Origin: Smithella sp.
GTDB lineage: Bacteria > Desulfobacterota > Syntrophia > Syntrophales > Smithellaceae
Reading direction: 5' to 3'
DNA length: 64,000 nucleotides
NCBI GenBank assembly: GCA_018056685.1
Contig: JAGPFC010000002.1
Location: forward strand, 1-64,000
Below are positions 52,570 to 62,366 of the stretch, one piece after another. A model generated the notes under the pieces. The model was not told the origin of the DNA and made no database searches. It was given only the letters and a program-made list of their open reading frames with translations. Position 1 is the stretch's first letter; each line of letters begins with the position of its first letter. The position numbers were made by a program, and so were the translations under genes.

Positions 52570-53202
52570 CTAATTGATGAGTTTGTTATGGACGGCGTAA
52601 AGTGTCAGTTCGGCGTTTTTTTTCAGGCTCATCTTGGACATAATGCGTGTGCGGTAAGTGCTGATCGTCTTCACGCTCAGACAGAGTTCATCGGCAATAT
52701 CGGAAACGGATTTTCCGGAAGCGAGCATGATCATCACCTGATGTTCGCGATTGGAAAGCCGTTCGTGAGGAAGCTTTTCGGCATTCACTTCCAGTTCGTC
52801 GGCCAGTTTTTCCGCCAGGGAAGCGGTGACGTATTTTCCGCCCTGTGCCACCTTGCGTATGGCCCCGATGAGTTCCTGCGGAGCGCTGGCTTTGGTAAGA
52901 TAACCGGAGGCGCCGGCACGAAGGGCGCGCACCGCGTACTGTTCTTCCGGGTGCATGCTCAGAATCAATACGGCCAGCTTTGGACGCTGGTTTTTAATAT
53001 CCTCCAGAATTTCCAGACCGCTGCGGCCGGGCATGGAAATATCCAGCAGGACCACGTCATATTCGTATTTAAGAACCTTCTCCAGCGTCTCCGCGCTGGT
53101 TTGCGCTTCATCTTTCACCAGCATATCCCGAACATCCGCCAGAATCTGCATGACGCCCTGCCGCACCACGGCATGGTCATCGGCGACTAATATGCGTATC
53201 AT
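52570..53202 (-). CDS. NarL/LuxR-type response regulator
   Basis: 210 residues. Receiver domain with Asp8-Asp9 (VADDH), phosphorylation site Asp54 (VVLLDISMPG) and Lys near 104; LuxR HTH at about 145-205 (LSNREHQVMIMLASGKSVSDIADELCLSVKTISTYRTRI). AAGGAG lies before the ATG within the histidine kinase gene, which it overlaps by 26 nt. Partner of that kinase. Likely targets are the neighbouring CoA ligase genes; in other proteobacteria a LuxR-type regulator, CrbR, controls acs. Confidence 0.92.
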   Translation of the reverse strand: MIRILVADDHAVVRQGVMQILADVRDMLVKDEAQTSAETLEKVLKYEYDVVLLDISMPGRSGLEILEDIKNQRPKLAVLILSMHPEEQYAVRALRAGASGYLTKASAPQELIGAIRKVAQGGKYVTASLAEKLADELEVNAEKLPHERLSNREHQVMIMLASGKSVSDIADELCLSVKTISTYRTRIMSKMSLKKNAELTLYAVHNKLIN

Positions 53203-54715
53203 GCCTGCTTTCTCCTTTGTTCATGGGTATCAAGACTCTCACGTTGGTTCCGGAAGGTTTGGCGTTTTGGACATGAACCGTGCCGCCCCAGAGATGGGCG
53301 CGCTCACGCATGCCGATCATTCCGAAGGACAGGGGATTGTCAATTTGCCACTGATTGATGCCGATGCCATTGTCCGTCACATCCAGACAAAGTTCCGTTT
53401 CGGTTCCCGTAAGGTTCACCTTGCATTGCGTGGCTTTTGCATGCCTCACGATATTGGTAAGCGTTTCCTGAAAAATACGGAAAATGGTCGTCGCCAGTTC
53501 CTTGTCGATGGCCTGGTTACGGCAATGGATATGGACCTGGCAGCGAATGCCGGATCGCTTTTGAAAGTCCGTTGCCTGCCATTCAATGGCCGTCGGCAGC
53601 CCCAAATCATCGAGCAGACTGGGACGCAGTTCTGTCGTAATGTTGTGCACGCTTTCAATGGTCGAATCAACCAGCTTCGACATGCTTTGCGTTTTTTTTC
53701 GAATATCTTTACTATTGGCCGGAAGATGGTTTTCAAGCCAGGACATGTCCATCTGCAGGGCGGTAAGCGATTGTCCGAGTTCATCGTGAATCTTGCGCGC
53801 AACACGCGTGCTTTCTTCTTCGCGCACCGATTGAAGGTGAATGGACAAATTCCGCAATTCTTCGCGTGAACGCTCCAGATCATCCTGCGCTTTTTTCTCC
53901 GCTGTGATATCCTCATAAGTGACCACGATACGCTTTTCCCGGAGATTTTCTCCGATGCGTGAAGCCTTCATCCGGCAGCAAATTTCCTGTCCGTCCTTGC
54001 GCAGACAGGGAAACTCCGTTTCATACGTCCGCTGATGTTCGAGCGTCGAATAAAAGGCAGCAGCAATTTTATCAGATTCTTCCTCATTGCGATAAATCAT
54101 GCGGATGCTCTTGCCGATCAGTTCTTCACGGTGCCAGCCGAAAATGACCTTGACGGCGTGGTTGGCAAAATTAATGCGCCGCTCGTGCAAGCCGACCACC
54201 GCTTGGGGGATTGCGTCGAGGATAGAGGATTCCAGCGCTTCCAGTTCTTCAAGCCGGCGGCTCGCTTCCTTGCGTTCGGTAATATCCATGGAATTACCCA
54301 GAATAGCCCGTTTGCCCTTGAATTTTATGGACATCACTGATTCCATGATCCATTTGATTCTTCCGTCTTTGGTAACGATACGAAATTCATAGGGAGAAAA
54401 TCGTTGCTTCCTGAGCATCATCACCGCGTTTTTAGCCGCCTTGCGACGGTCCTCAGGCAGAACGAACGACGCAGGATTCATCTTGAGCATTTCTTCTTCG
54501 GTGTATCCGGTATAATCCCGAAAATGTGAGTTGATGAATTTAAAATGTCCGTCCTGCATAATATAAAAACCGATCTGAGAACTGTGCGCCAGAAGATTGT
54601 AAACATCACCCCCGAATGCCCTGAGAGGCGCAGGCATTTTTGTTCCGGCTGAGTCCAGCCGGCGATTTTTCATCGGCTTGGTCAATTCTTTTTTTGTTAT
54701 TTTACCTGGAGACAT
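53177..54715 (-). CDS. cytosolic PAS-PAS histidine kinase (HisKA_3 type)
   Basis: 512 residues with AAGGAG six bases before the ATG. Two PAS domains (about 35-155 and 155-275) with PAC tails are followed by a HisKA_3 segment, RVARKIHDELGQSLTALQMDMSWLE, with the phospho-accepting His, and an HATPase domain containing DVTDNGIGI. No membrane helix, so the signal is intracellular. Same operon as the response regulator. Confidence 0.92.
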   Translation of the reverse strand: MSPGKITKKELTKPMKNRRLDSAGTKMPAPLRAFGGDVYNLLAHSSQIGFYIMQDGHFKFINSHFRDYTGYTEEEMLKMNPASFVLPEDRRKAAKNAVMMLRKQRFSPYEFRIVTKDGRIKWIMESVMSIKFKGKRAILGNSMDITERKEASRRLEELEALESSILDAIPQAVVGLHERRINFANHAVKVIFGWHREELIGKSIRMIYRNEEESDKIAAAFYSTLEHQRTYETEFPCLRKDGQEICCRMKASRIGENLREKRIVVTYEDITAEKKAQDDLERSREELRNLSIHLQSVREEESTRVARKIHDELGQSLTALQMDMSWLENHLPANSKDIRKKTQSMSKLVDSTIESVHNITTELRPSLLDDLGLPTAIEWQATDFQKRSGIRCQVHIHCRNQAIDKELATTIFRIFQETLTNIVRHAKATQCKVNLTGTETELCLDVTDNGIGINQWQIDNPLSFGMIGMRERAHLWGGTVHVQNAKPSGTNVRVLIPMNKGESRHDTHISRR

Positions 54716-54905
54716 CTGTCACTCCTTAAACAGATCATGATGGAATGTCATGAAGGTAGAGTAATACTGATTTAAAAAGAATAATCAAGATAATTATCCG
54801 GAGCCGCCTTGATCCATCTATTGCGGTCCTCTGGAAAATGCCTCCCGAAAACCACCGGAGCAGGAACAACAAAGGATGAAAACAACGATAAATTTTCTAA
54901 CGGGA

Positions 54906-56501
54906 CTAGCCTCCGATTTTTTTTTCCTGGTCCGCCCAGTACCTTGCCCGCAATTCACGCTTCAGGATCTTGCCGGTGCCGGTCTTCGGCAGTTCGCTCA
55001 CAAAATCCACGGTACGCGGTAACTTGAACTTGGACAGCAGCGTAGCACAGTGATCAATGATCTCTTTTCCGGTAGCCTGCATGTTTGGCTTCAGGACGAC
55101 CAGCGCCTTGACGGCTTCACCCCACTTGGGATCGGGTACACCGACCACGGCACATTCCATGACGGCGGGAAACTTATGGATGGCCATTTCAACTTCCGCG
55201 GAGGCAACGTTCTCACCGCCGCTGATGATCATGTCCTTGCCGCGATCGACGATCTGAACGAAGCCCTCCTGGTCGATATTGGCGATATCGCCGGTGTGCA
55301 GCCAGCCGTCGATGATGATTTTTGAGGTTTCCTCCGGATCATTCCAATACCCCTTCATCACATTGTTGCCGCGGACGATGATCTCTCCTACAGCCTCGCC
55401 GTTGGGCTCCACGTCCCTGCCGTCTTCATCAACCACCCGCAACTCGACGCCGAAGACAGGTTTGCCGGTCTTCGCCCGATAGACAAGCTGCTCTTCAAAC
55501 GGCAGTTTCTTCATGTGGTCTTTCAGGGTTGACAGCGTCAGCATCGGACAGCTTTCCGTCATTCCATAAGCCTGGTAGCATTTGACGCCGAATTTTTCCT
55601 GCGCTTCTCGTAGGATGGTGATCGGCACCGGTGCTCCGCCGATAATCATCCGGTCCCACGCGGAGGTGTCATATTGGCCGGCTTTCGGATAATTCAGCAG
55701 CGTGGTGACCATTGCCGGCACCATGGCGCCGATCGTCACTTTTTCGTTCTGGATGGCCTCAAGCACCTGTTGAGCTCGGAACTCCCTGACCATCACGTGA
55801 GTCGCACCGGAGCCGGTAATACCATGGGGAGAACCCCAGCCATTCACGTGAAACAGCGGCACACTGTGCAGCTGCGTGTCGGCATCGGTCACACTCAGCA
55901 TATGAATATAATTGATGGCATTCGCGTAAATATTGCGGTGCGTCATCATAACGCCCTTGGGTCTGGACGTCGTGCCGCTCGTATAGAACAATTCGGCGAT
56001 ATCGTTTTCATCCATCTGAGGCCGGAGGGGCCTTTCTGTCGAAGCCTCGTTTAAAAGAGCTTCATAGTCCGGCCAGTCGATGCCATCGGGACGATGGCCG
56101 TCGGTAAACAGCATAAAATGCGTGACCGTCTCCAGTTTGTCGACAACCGGAGCTACCAGATTCGCATACTCCCAGTCCACGCAGACCACTTTGGCGCCGG
56201 CATGGTTCAAGATGAAAGCGATTTCATCCGCGCTTAATCGGATGTTGATACAAAGGAGGATGGCGCCGATTTGAGGGATGCCGTAATAAGACTCGAGGAT
56301 ACGGTGCCCGTTGGGTCCGATATAGGCAACACGGTCGCCCTGCTTGACGCCTTCAGCAATAAGAGCATTGGAAAGCCGGTTTACTCTTTCATTAAACTGG
56401 TTGTAGGTAAATCGCTTTTCTCCATCGACGATACAGGTCTTGGGGCCGTATAGTTTAACGCCCCGATCCAGAAAGTGTGTAACCAGCATAGGTACTTGCA
56501 T
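54906..56501 (-). CDS. fatty-acyl-CoA ligase (AMP-forming)
   Basis: 531 residues with GGGAGA eight bases before the ATG. ANL motifs YTSGTTSRPKGVM, YGMTESCPML, DGWLHTGDIANID and a final PKTGTGKILKRELR. The family is the medium/long-chain FadD/AlkK group; precise chain length unknown. It is downstream of the two-component genes in the same orientation but with its own upstream region containing a GTAGGACAAA element. Confidence 0.92.
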   Translation of the reverse strand: MQVPMLVTHFLDRGVKLYGPKTCIVDGEKRFTYNQFNERVNRLSNALIAEGVKQGDRVAYIGPNGHRILESYYGIPQIGAILLCINIRLSADEIAFILNHAGAKVVCVDWEYANLVAPVVDKLETVTHFMLFTDGHRPDGIDWPDYEALLNEASTERPLRPQMDENDIAELFYTSGTTSRPKGVMMTHRNIYANAINYIHMLSVTDADTQLHSVPLFHVNGWGSPHGITGSGATHVMVREFRAQQVLEAIQNEKVTIGAMVPAMVTTLLNYPKAGQYDTSAWDRMIIGGAPVPITILREAQEKFGVKCYQAYGMTESCPMLTLSTLKDHMKKLPFEEQLVYRAKTGKPVFGVELRVVDEDGRDVEPNGEAVGEIIVRGNNVMKGYWNDPEETSKIIIDGWLHTGDIANIDQEGFVQIVDRGKDMIISGGENVASAEVEMAIHKFPAVMECAVVGVPDPKWGEAVKALVVLKPNMQATGKEIIDHCATLLSKFKLPRTVDFVSELPKTGTGKILKRELRARYWADQEKKIGG

Positions 56502-56804
56502 AATTTTTGTCTCCCGTATTTATAAATTACCGCTTTTCAGCCGGATACGCGTATCCGATTTTCCGGCCATAACGCCGGGACGTATTGCCGATGCCGGACG
56601 CCCCACACGCACCCATGAAAAACGGTTATCCAATACTACGCCATGGTAGTTTATGGTATCCGTCTCCGTCCGAATTCAAGGTAGGACAAATTCCGACACG
56701 ACAGCCTTTTTCACTTCGGCATTTTTTAGACGTGTCAGGGGCTGGAATTGAGAAATGAACGTGCAGATAATTTGTTCATAGCTTCATCCGGTCCTGATGA
56801 TGCA
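56502..56804. other. intergenic region upstream of the fatty-acyl-CoA ligase
   Basis: 303 bp without a gene. It carries GTAGGACAAATTCCGACACG at 56681-56700 and is the likely promoter region of the ligase gene (start 56501), as well as the 3' flank of the fusion ligase. Confidence 0.5.
56681..56704. promoter_or_regulatory. GACAAA-type element upstream of the fatty-acyl-CoA ligase
   Basis: GTAGGACAAA (56681-56690) followed by TTCCGACACGACAG (56691-56704). The first part matches the second acs element (GTAGGACAAA) exactly over ten bases. About 180-200 bp upstream of the ligase start. Confidence 0.35.
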
Positions 56805-59489
56805 TCACGATAACTTCAGTGCCATGGAAACCATGTTCTCGTCTTTGGCGTCTAATACAAAATTGCAGCGCCGGAAAATTCTCAACATGGAGTAATTTTG
56901 CTGAAGCGTTTCCGCGCGAATCGTTTTGTAACCTTCTTTTTTGGCCAGTTCGATGCATTGTTCGGACAACAGATGCCCCAGAGATTTATTTTGCCAGAAA
57001 TCCGAAATGATCACGGCGTATTCAGCTTCGCCCTCACAGCGTTTGTTTTTGATTAAACGCGCGATACCGAGAAATTTATATTTATCGCCATCCTTCATCT
57101 CAGCGACAACGGCGATTTCCTCCTCCGGATCGAGATTGCAAAAACGCTGAGCCCGCTCCGGTGTGGCGGAAAAGGGCGATAAGAACCTGAGCCACAGAGA
57201 CTTTTTCGAACAATTGTTCACGAAATCCGTCCATAGACCGATATCCCGGGGGGTGATCAGGCGGAGGCGCACGGGCCGGTCATCGACAGAAAGTGAATCT
57301 TTGGTAAGGTGACGGGCGATGGAATCGGCTATAGCGCTCTGGCGTCTCACACCGTAATGATACATTTTGCTGAGAACTTCCGCTGCCATCTCCGCCGTGG
57401 AATAAACGGGAATTCCGGCCTGCTCCATCCTGACCACATCATCGATCATAAATTCCTTGCAGGCCACGCAGCAGACAACGGGCTTTTCCTTATAATCCAG
57501 ATTCTTCATAACATCCACGAAAGCGCTCAGCATCTCGCCCTGAATAATCACGATAAAGCTATACACGTCGTTGCTTTCCGCGCCGATTTCAATCAGATCT
57601 TTCACCTGCCGGGGAGTCATGGAGAATGAACAGTCCACAGGATTGCCGAACCGGGCATAATCGGGCAGAATGTTATCCAGACGTTTCTGAAAATACGGCT
57701 CCAGCGTGGACAGCCGCATTCCGGAGAGATAAAGCATATCCGTTGCGGCAACGCCCAGTGAACCGGTATAAGTGATAACCATAACGCCGTTGCCTTTCGG
57801 CACAGGCTGTTTGGAAAAAGCGCGGGTCAGAGCGAATAAATGTTCATTATCCCTGGCACGGATAATGCCGCTTTGCTTAAAGACCGCGCTGTTGATTTCG
57901 TCATTGCCGGCGAGCGAGGCGGTATGGGAAGATACGGCTTTTTTGCCTGCTTCCGTCCGTCCCGATTTTAAAACAATAACGGGTTTGCGAACAGCCGCAC
58001 GGCTGGCCACGTCCACAAAGCGCTTGCCGCTGCTGATGTCTTCCATATACATGGCGATCACGGAAATATGATCATCTTCGCTCAAGCATTCCAGAATATC
58101 CGTTTCATTGATGTCCATCTTGTTGCCGATGGTTGCCACAATGCCGAAATCCAGAACATGGCTCAATCCTGTAAGAATGCCGGCGGCGTAAACTCCGGCC
58201 TGCGCAATCAGGCCGACATTACCCCTCTTCAAGTCGGAAAGCAGCCCGATGGACTGCACCATATTATGGTGGGTGTTGATGACGCCCGAACAATTAGGAC
58301 CCAACACACGGCACCCGTGTTCTTGAATGATTTTTTTAATCCTTTCCTGAGCCTGTTTCCCGTCTTCGCCGGTTTCAGCAAATCCCGCAGTCTCTATCAC
58401 CACATACCTGACCCCTTTCGCGCAGCAATCGACGATGGCTGCTTCGACGGCCTTAGCCGGAACGATAATCACGGCCATATCCACCGGCTCCTGGACATCC
58501 AGAATTGATTTGTAGGATTTGACACCCTTGATGGAATCTTTGCCGGGATTAACCGGGTAGAGCCTGCCGGGGAAATCATGGTTGATCAGATTCCAGAAGA
58601 CATTATAGCCCAGTTTCCCTTTGGCGCCGGACGCGCCGATGACCGCGATGCTTTGCGGATAGAAGAAATCGTGCAGGCTCTCATGACCCGTCGGCGTGAC
58701 ATTTTCTCCGGGCGACGGTTCACGGACAAACATCCGGGCATCAACAGCAATATAACCATCGGGATATAAAAACAGCGGATTGAGATCAAGTTCTTGAATT
58801 TCGGGATTTTCAATGACCAACCGGGATATTTTTAAAAGCAGTTGACCCAGCGCTTCCCGATCAACAGCGGGCCCCCGGTATCCTTCCAAAATAGCTGCGC
58901 CCCGGATTTCCGCGATCATCTCCGCGGCATCCTTTTCCGTTATCGGCAAAATCCGGAAGGAAACGTCGCGCAGCACTTCCACAAACACACCGCCAAGCCC
59001 GAACATGATGAGCGGGCCAAAACCGGGGTCGCGCGTTACGCCGATGATGGCTTCAATGCCCGGTTTGGCCATATTTTGAATCGTGACGCCTTCGATATGC
59101 TGGTATTTGAAGGTTTCGATGATTTCACGGTATGCTCTTAGCACGTCTTCGTTAGAGTTCAAATTAAGCTTTACGCCGCCGGCATCCGTTTTGTGAATGA
59201 CATCGGGTGAAACAATTTTCATAACGGCAGGAAACCCGATTTTTTCACTCAACGCCAACGCTTCGTCTTCAGAACGGGCGATTAAAAAACCGGTCGTCTT
59301 GATGCCGATGCCTTCCAGGATTTCTTTGGTTTCGTGCTCCATCAGGTAGCTGCGGTTATCCTTGACCGCCTGATGGATGATGTCGGTTAACTCATCCGGC
59401 ACCAGTGCGACTCGCGGGGAGGACGATTCATCCAGGGTATCATTTGTTGCCTTTCTTGAATTCCGTGATTCTGAAACCGTCTGGTCCAT
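56805..59489 (-). CDS. ADP-forming acyl-CoA ligase fused to a GNAT acetyltransferase (Pat-like)
   Basis: 894 residues with GAGGGG before the ATG. Domains in order: ATP-grasp (about 35-260, FPAVMKIVSPDVIHKTDAGGVKL), CoA-binding (about 280-380, SIAVIGASGAKGKLGYNV), succinyl-CoA-ligase-like (about 415-700) with the phospho-His motif SSHTASLAG, and a C-terminal GNAT (about 735-894, VIISDFWQNKSLGHLLSEQCIELA). E. coli PatZ has ATP-grasp after the CoA-binding parts; here it comes first. Members with an intact His make ATP from acyl-CoA, while Pat-type members acetylate Acs. The His is present, so both roles are possible. Confidence 0.88.
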   Translation of the reverse strand: MDQTVSESRNSRKATNDTLDESSSPRVALVPDELTDIIHQAVKDNRSYLMEHETKEILEGIGIKTTGFLIARSEDEALALSEKIGFPAVMKIVSPDVIHKTDAGGVKLNLNSNEDVLRAYREIIETFKYQHIEGVTIQNMAKPGIEAIIGVTRDPGFGPLIMFGLGGVFVEVLRDVSFRILPITEKDAAEMIAEIRGAAILEGYRGPAVDREALGQLLLKISRLVIENPEIQELDLNPLFLYPDGYIAVDARMFVREPSPGENVTPTGHESLHDFFYPQSIAVIGASGAKGKLGYNVFWNLINHDFPGRLYPVNPGKDSIKGVKSYKSILDVQEPVDMAVIIVPAKAVEAAIVDCCAKGVRYVVIETAGFAETGEDGKQAQERIKKIIQEHGCRVLGPNCSGVINTHHNMVQSIGLLSDLKRGNVGLIAQAGVYAAGILTGLSHVLDFGIVATIGNKMDINETDILECLSEDDHISVIAMYMEDISSGKRFVDVASRAAVRKPVIVLKSGRTEAGKKAVSSHTASLAGNDEINSAVFKQSGIIRARDNEHLFALTRAFSKQPVPKGNGVMVITYTGSLGVAATDMLYLSGMRLSTLEPYFQKRLDNILPDYARFGNPVDCSFSMTPRQVKDLIEIGAESNDVYSFIVIIQGEMLSAFVDVMKNLDYKEKPVVCCVACKEFMIDDVVRMEQAGIPVYSTAEMAAEVLSKMYHYGVRRQSAIADSIARHLTKDSLSVDDRPVRLRLITPRDIGLWTDFVNNCSKKSLWLRFLSPFSATPERAQRFCNLDPEEEIAVVAEMKDGDKYKFLGIARLIKNKRCEGEAEYAVIISDFWQNKSLGHLLSEQCIELAKKEGYKTIRAETLQQNYSMLRIFRRCNFVLDAKDENMVSMALKLS

Positions 59490-59613
59490 GTTGCCCCCCT
59501 CGATTGAGATATCCGTGTCCTTTTTCGGGCCGCATCAGAACAATGCGGCAATTGAACACGATAACGGGGTAACACAGATCATTAAAAGAAAATATCGGTT
59601 GTATTCCTATTTA

Positions 59614-59658
59614 TTTGTCGGAGCAATTCCGGACATTTGCCCATCTTTGTCTGACAAA
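59614..59658. promoter_or_regulatory. cluster of TTTGTC/GACAAA elements upstream of the fusion ligase
   Basis: TTTGTCGGAG (59614-59623), TCCGGACA (59628-59635) and a perfect TTTGTC-T-GACAAA palindrome (59646-59658) lie 125-170 bp upstream of the gene starting at 59489. The palindrome matches the acs element. Confidence 0.4.
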
Positions 59659-59699
59659 TCCATGGTGGCGATGAAATACACTGTGGAAGACTGCGCGGC

Positions 59700-61313
59700 T
59701 CAATAGCAGATTCCCCTGCGTTTAGCGTTTTCTAAATATTGACAATCTCCCCTTTCACAAGCTTTCAGAAAATCACGGCAGCCAAGCGATTTTTTACCCT
59801 GCAATAGATAAACCATCCCCCTGTTGTTATAGGCAGCCGTAAAATTCGGATTGAGATCAACGGCAAGATTAAAATCCTCTATAGAGCGCTGATGCTCACC
59901 AAGGCTGGCGTAGGCCAGAGCTCTGTTAAAGTAAACCATTGCCTTGTCGGGTGCTATCCGGACAGCATGGTCATAGTGATCAATAGCTTCCTTTATTTTT
60001 CCTTCTGCACGCAGCGCACGGCCGAGATTGTTATGGGCTTTGGCATTATTTTCTGTTGCCTGCAGCGCATGACTCCATAGCTTTATGCTGTTTTTCCAGT
60101 AACCGCATTGCTGCCAGGATAGCATGACGAATATGCCCAGAACACCGATTCCTGCTGGAAATAAAATTTTTTTTCGCATGTCTTGACGCGGGAATAAAAG
60201 CGGCATCCCCCAGACAAGCATCATGGCAATACCGATAAAGGGCACATAGGTAAAGCGATCGGCCATCGCGTAGTCTGCGGATTTCACCAGCCCTATTACA
60301 GGGATGAGAGTGCCCAGATACCAAAACCAACCCACAAATAAAAAAGACCATCTCTGACGGAAATAAATAACAGCAATCGTAATGATCATCAGCATAAGAC
60401 AGGCGGCTAATATTTTCGGCATCGAAAAATAATGTTCGTAAGGGTAAAAAGAAGCCAGGTTAACCGGCCAGAACATCTTTCCCAGGTATGCAACATAAGA
60501 CATAACAGCATTTTGAAAACGAACAGAAAAGGGCAGGTTTTCGAGTGAAACAATCATATGTCCCTTTTGCTGGGCCCAGAGCGTCAGAATACTGAAAATA
60601 ATGGATAAGATAATGAAGGGTATCTTTTCGCCAAGAATTCCTTTCACTACAACAAAACTATTCCCGCGTGCCTGTATTGCTTTCTGCCAGCGTTGGAGCG
60701 GCCAGACATCCAGAAGCATCAGGACAAAAGGCAGGGTGACCATCGTTGGTTTGGACATCAGGGACAGCGCAAATAATATGAAGCAAAGAGCGTATCTGGA
60801 AAGCTTCAAACTTTCCGTATAAAGAGCGTAAGCGTACAGGCTGGCTATTCCAAAGAAAACACTTAAAACATCCTTTCGTTCCGCTATCCAGGCAACCGAT
60901 TCCACTCTCAGGGGATGAAGTGCGAACAGAGCGGCGACAAAAGCGCTGCGCCAGAGGGTGCCGGTCATTCGGTTGAAAAGCAGGAAAACCAGCAACGCGC
61001 TCAGCACGTGAAGGATAAGGTTGGTCTGATGATAACCGCCGGCGTTCAGGCCATAAATCTGATAATCAAACATCAGAGAAAGCCATGTGACCGGATGCCA
61101 GAATTCAGCATAAAGGGTACTGAATGCCCAGCGCAACCCATCCAGGGTTATTCCCGACTGAATATAACTGTTTTCGGTAACATAAACTTCATCATCAAAT
61201 TTGAGGAAGTCGAACTGATACGTCTGCCGGTAAACAGCGAGGGTGACAACAGCTAATACGATGCAAATAATGAATTTTTGTCTGCCCGGCCAGATATTTA
61301 CTTTCTTCAGCAC
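59700..61313 (-). CDS. TMTC-like membrane protein with C-terminal TPRs
   Basis: 537 residues from a GTG at 61313. About ten membrane helices (first KFIICIVLAVVTLAVY) with LHPLRVESVAWIAERKDVLSVFF, the conserved loop of the TMTC/glycosyltransferase-C-like family, and an early FLKFDDEVYV acidic loop. The C-terminal part has three TPRs (NNAKAHNNLGRALRAEGKIKEAIDHYDHAVRI onward) and ends GCRDFLKACERGDCQYLENAKRRGIC, the same Cys-rich cap as the lipoprotein at 41775. Possible glycosyltransferase or lipid-linked transferase; substrate unknown. Confidence 0.82.
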   Translation of the reverse strand: MLKKVNIWPGRQKFIICIVLAVVTLAVYRQTYQFDFLKFDDEVYVTENSYIQSGITLDGLRWAFSTLYAEFWHPVTWLSLMFDYQIYGLNAGGYHQTNLILHVLSALLVFLLFNRMTGTLWRSAFVAALFALHPLRVESVAWIAERKDVLSVFFGIASLYAYALYTESLKLSRYALCFILFALSLMSKPTMVTLPFVLMLLDVWPLQRWQKAIQARGNSFVVVKGILGEKIPFIILSIIFSILTLWAQQKGHMIVSLENLPFSVRFQNAVMSYVAYLGKMFWPVNLASFYPYEHYFSMPKILAACLMLMIITIAVIYFRQRWSFLFVGWFWYLGTLIPVIGLVKSADYAMADRFTYVPFIGIAMMLVWGMPLLFPRQDMRKKILFPAGIGVLGIFVMLSWQQCGYWKNSIKLWSHALQATENNAKAHNNLGRALRAEGKIKEAIDHYDHAVRIAPDKAMVYFNRALAYASLGEHQRSIEDFNLAVDLNPNFTAAYNNRGMVYLLQGKKSLGCRDFLKACERGDCQYLENAKRRGICY

Positions 61314-61340
61314 GGATAAGTTGAAGTTCTCCTCATGATT

Positions 61341-62366
61341 TTAAACATGCGTTTCCGTGAACACGCCTTCCAGTTCTGTCCCGCAATGTGAACACTTTTT
61401 ACCCTGGAGATTCATGCTGCCCACGCGAAAACCGTAGCGTTCGATCAGCAGTTTGCCGCAGTGAAAACATCTTGTGTTCTCGCCGTCATCACCGGGCACA
61501 TTACCGCTGTAGACATATTTCAAACCGGTTTCCCTGCCGATCTGCACGACCCGGTGCAGAGCATCAAGAGGTGTTACCGGTCTGTTACGCATTTTGTATT
61601 GCGGATGAAAGCGGCTGATATGCCAGGGCGTCTCCCGGCCCAGACCGGCAATAAATCGGGCGATGTCTTTCAGCTCTTCATCACTGTCATTCAATCCGGG
61701 AATCAGCAGCGTGGTAATCTCCACCCAGATTCCCTTTTTCTTCATGGTCTGCAAACTCTCCAGAACAGGATTGAGGCGGGCACCGCAGTATTTATTGTAA
61801 AACTCATCGCGAAAGGATTTCAAATCCACATTGGCAGCGGTCAGATATGGCGCTATCTTTTCAATCGTCTCGACCGTCATGAAGCCGTTGGTGACAAAAA
61901 CATTTTGCAAACCGTTTTCAACAGCGATCGTTGCGGTATCCAAAGCCAGTTCAAAATAGACCGTCGGCTCGGTATAGGTATAGGCAATGGTTCTGGCTCT
62001 GCTTTGCTTCGCTTTGGTGACGATTTCACGCGGAAGGAAATCTTCACCGGCGATCATGCGTGTTGCTGCGGGCATTTGCGAAATATCGTGGTTCTGGCAG
62101 AAATCACACCGGAAATTGCAGCCCACCGTCGCAATGGAATACGATTGGGATGCGGGATAAACATGAAAGAACGGTTTTTTTTCAATAGGGTCAAGGTTTT
62201 CAGCAATCAGCGTCCCGTAAACCAGGGAATACAAAACGCCTTCCCTGTTTTCCCGGACACCACAGATACCGCTTCTGCCGGGATTAATCCTGCAACGGTG
62301 CGCACACAGATTGCAATGCACCTTCCCGCCATCAAGTTTTTCGTAAAGAAGAGCTTCTCTGATCAT
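61341..62366 (-). CDS. amrS: AmmeMemoRadiSam system radical SAM enzyme
   Basis: 341 residues. N-terminal CNLCAHRCRINPGRSGICGVREN (Cys18, 21, 25, 35) is the family's leading motif. The radical SAM cluster is CNFRCDFCQNHDIS (C83, C87, C90). YTEPTVYFE and a zinc-ribbon-like tail CFHCGKLL...CSHCGTEL complete the AmrS pattern. The family is grouped with MEMO1/AMMECR1 proteins, which are not in this window. The start overlaps the methyltransferase stop (ATGA). Confidence 0.92.
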   Translation of the reverse strand: MIREALLYEKLDGGKVHCNLCAHRCRINPGRSGICGVRENREGVLYSLVYGTLIAENLDPIEKKPFFHVYPASQSYSIATVGCNFRCDFCQNHDISQMPAATRMIAGEDFLPREIVTKAKQSRARTIAYTYTEPTVYFELALDTATIAVENGLQNVFVTNGFMTVETIEKIAPYLTAANVDLKSFRDEFYNKYCGARLNPVLESLQTMKKKGIWVEITTLLIPGLNDSDEELKDIARFIAGLGRETPWHISRFHPQYKMRNRPVTPLDALHRVVQIGRETGLKYVYSGNVPGDDGENTRCFHCGKLLIERYGFRVGSMNLQGKKCSHCGTELEGVFTETHV

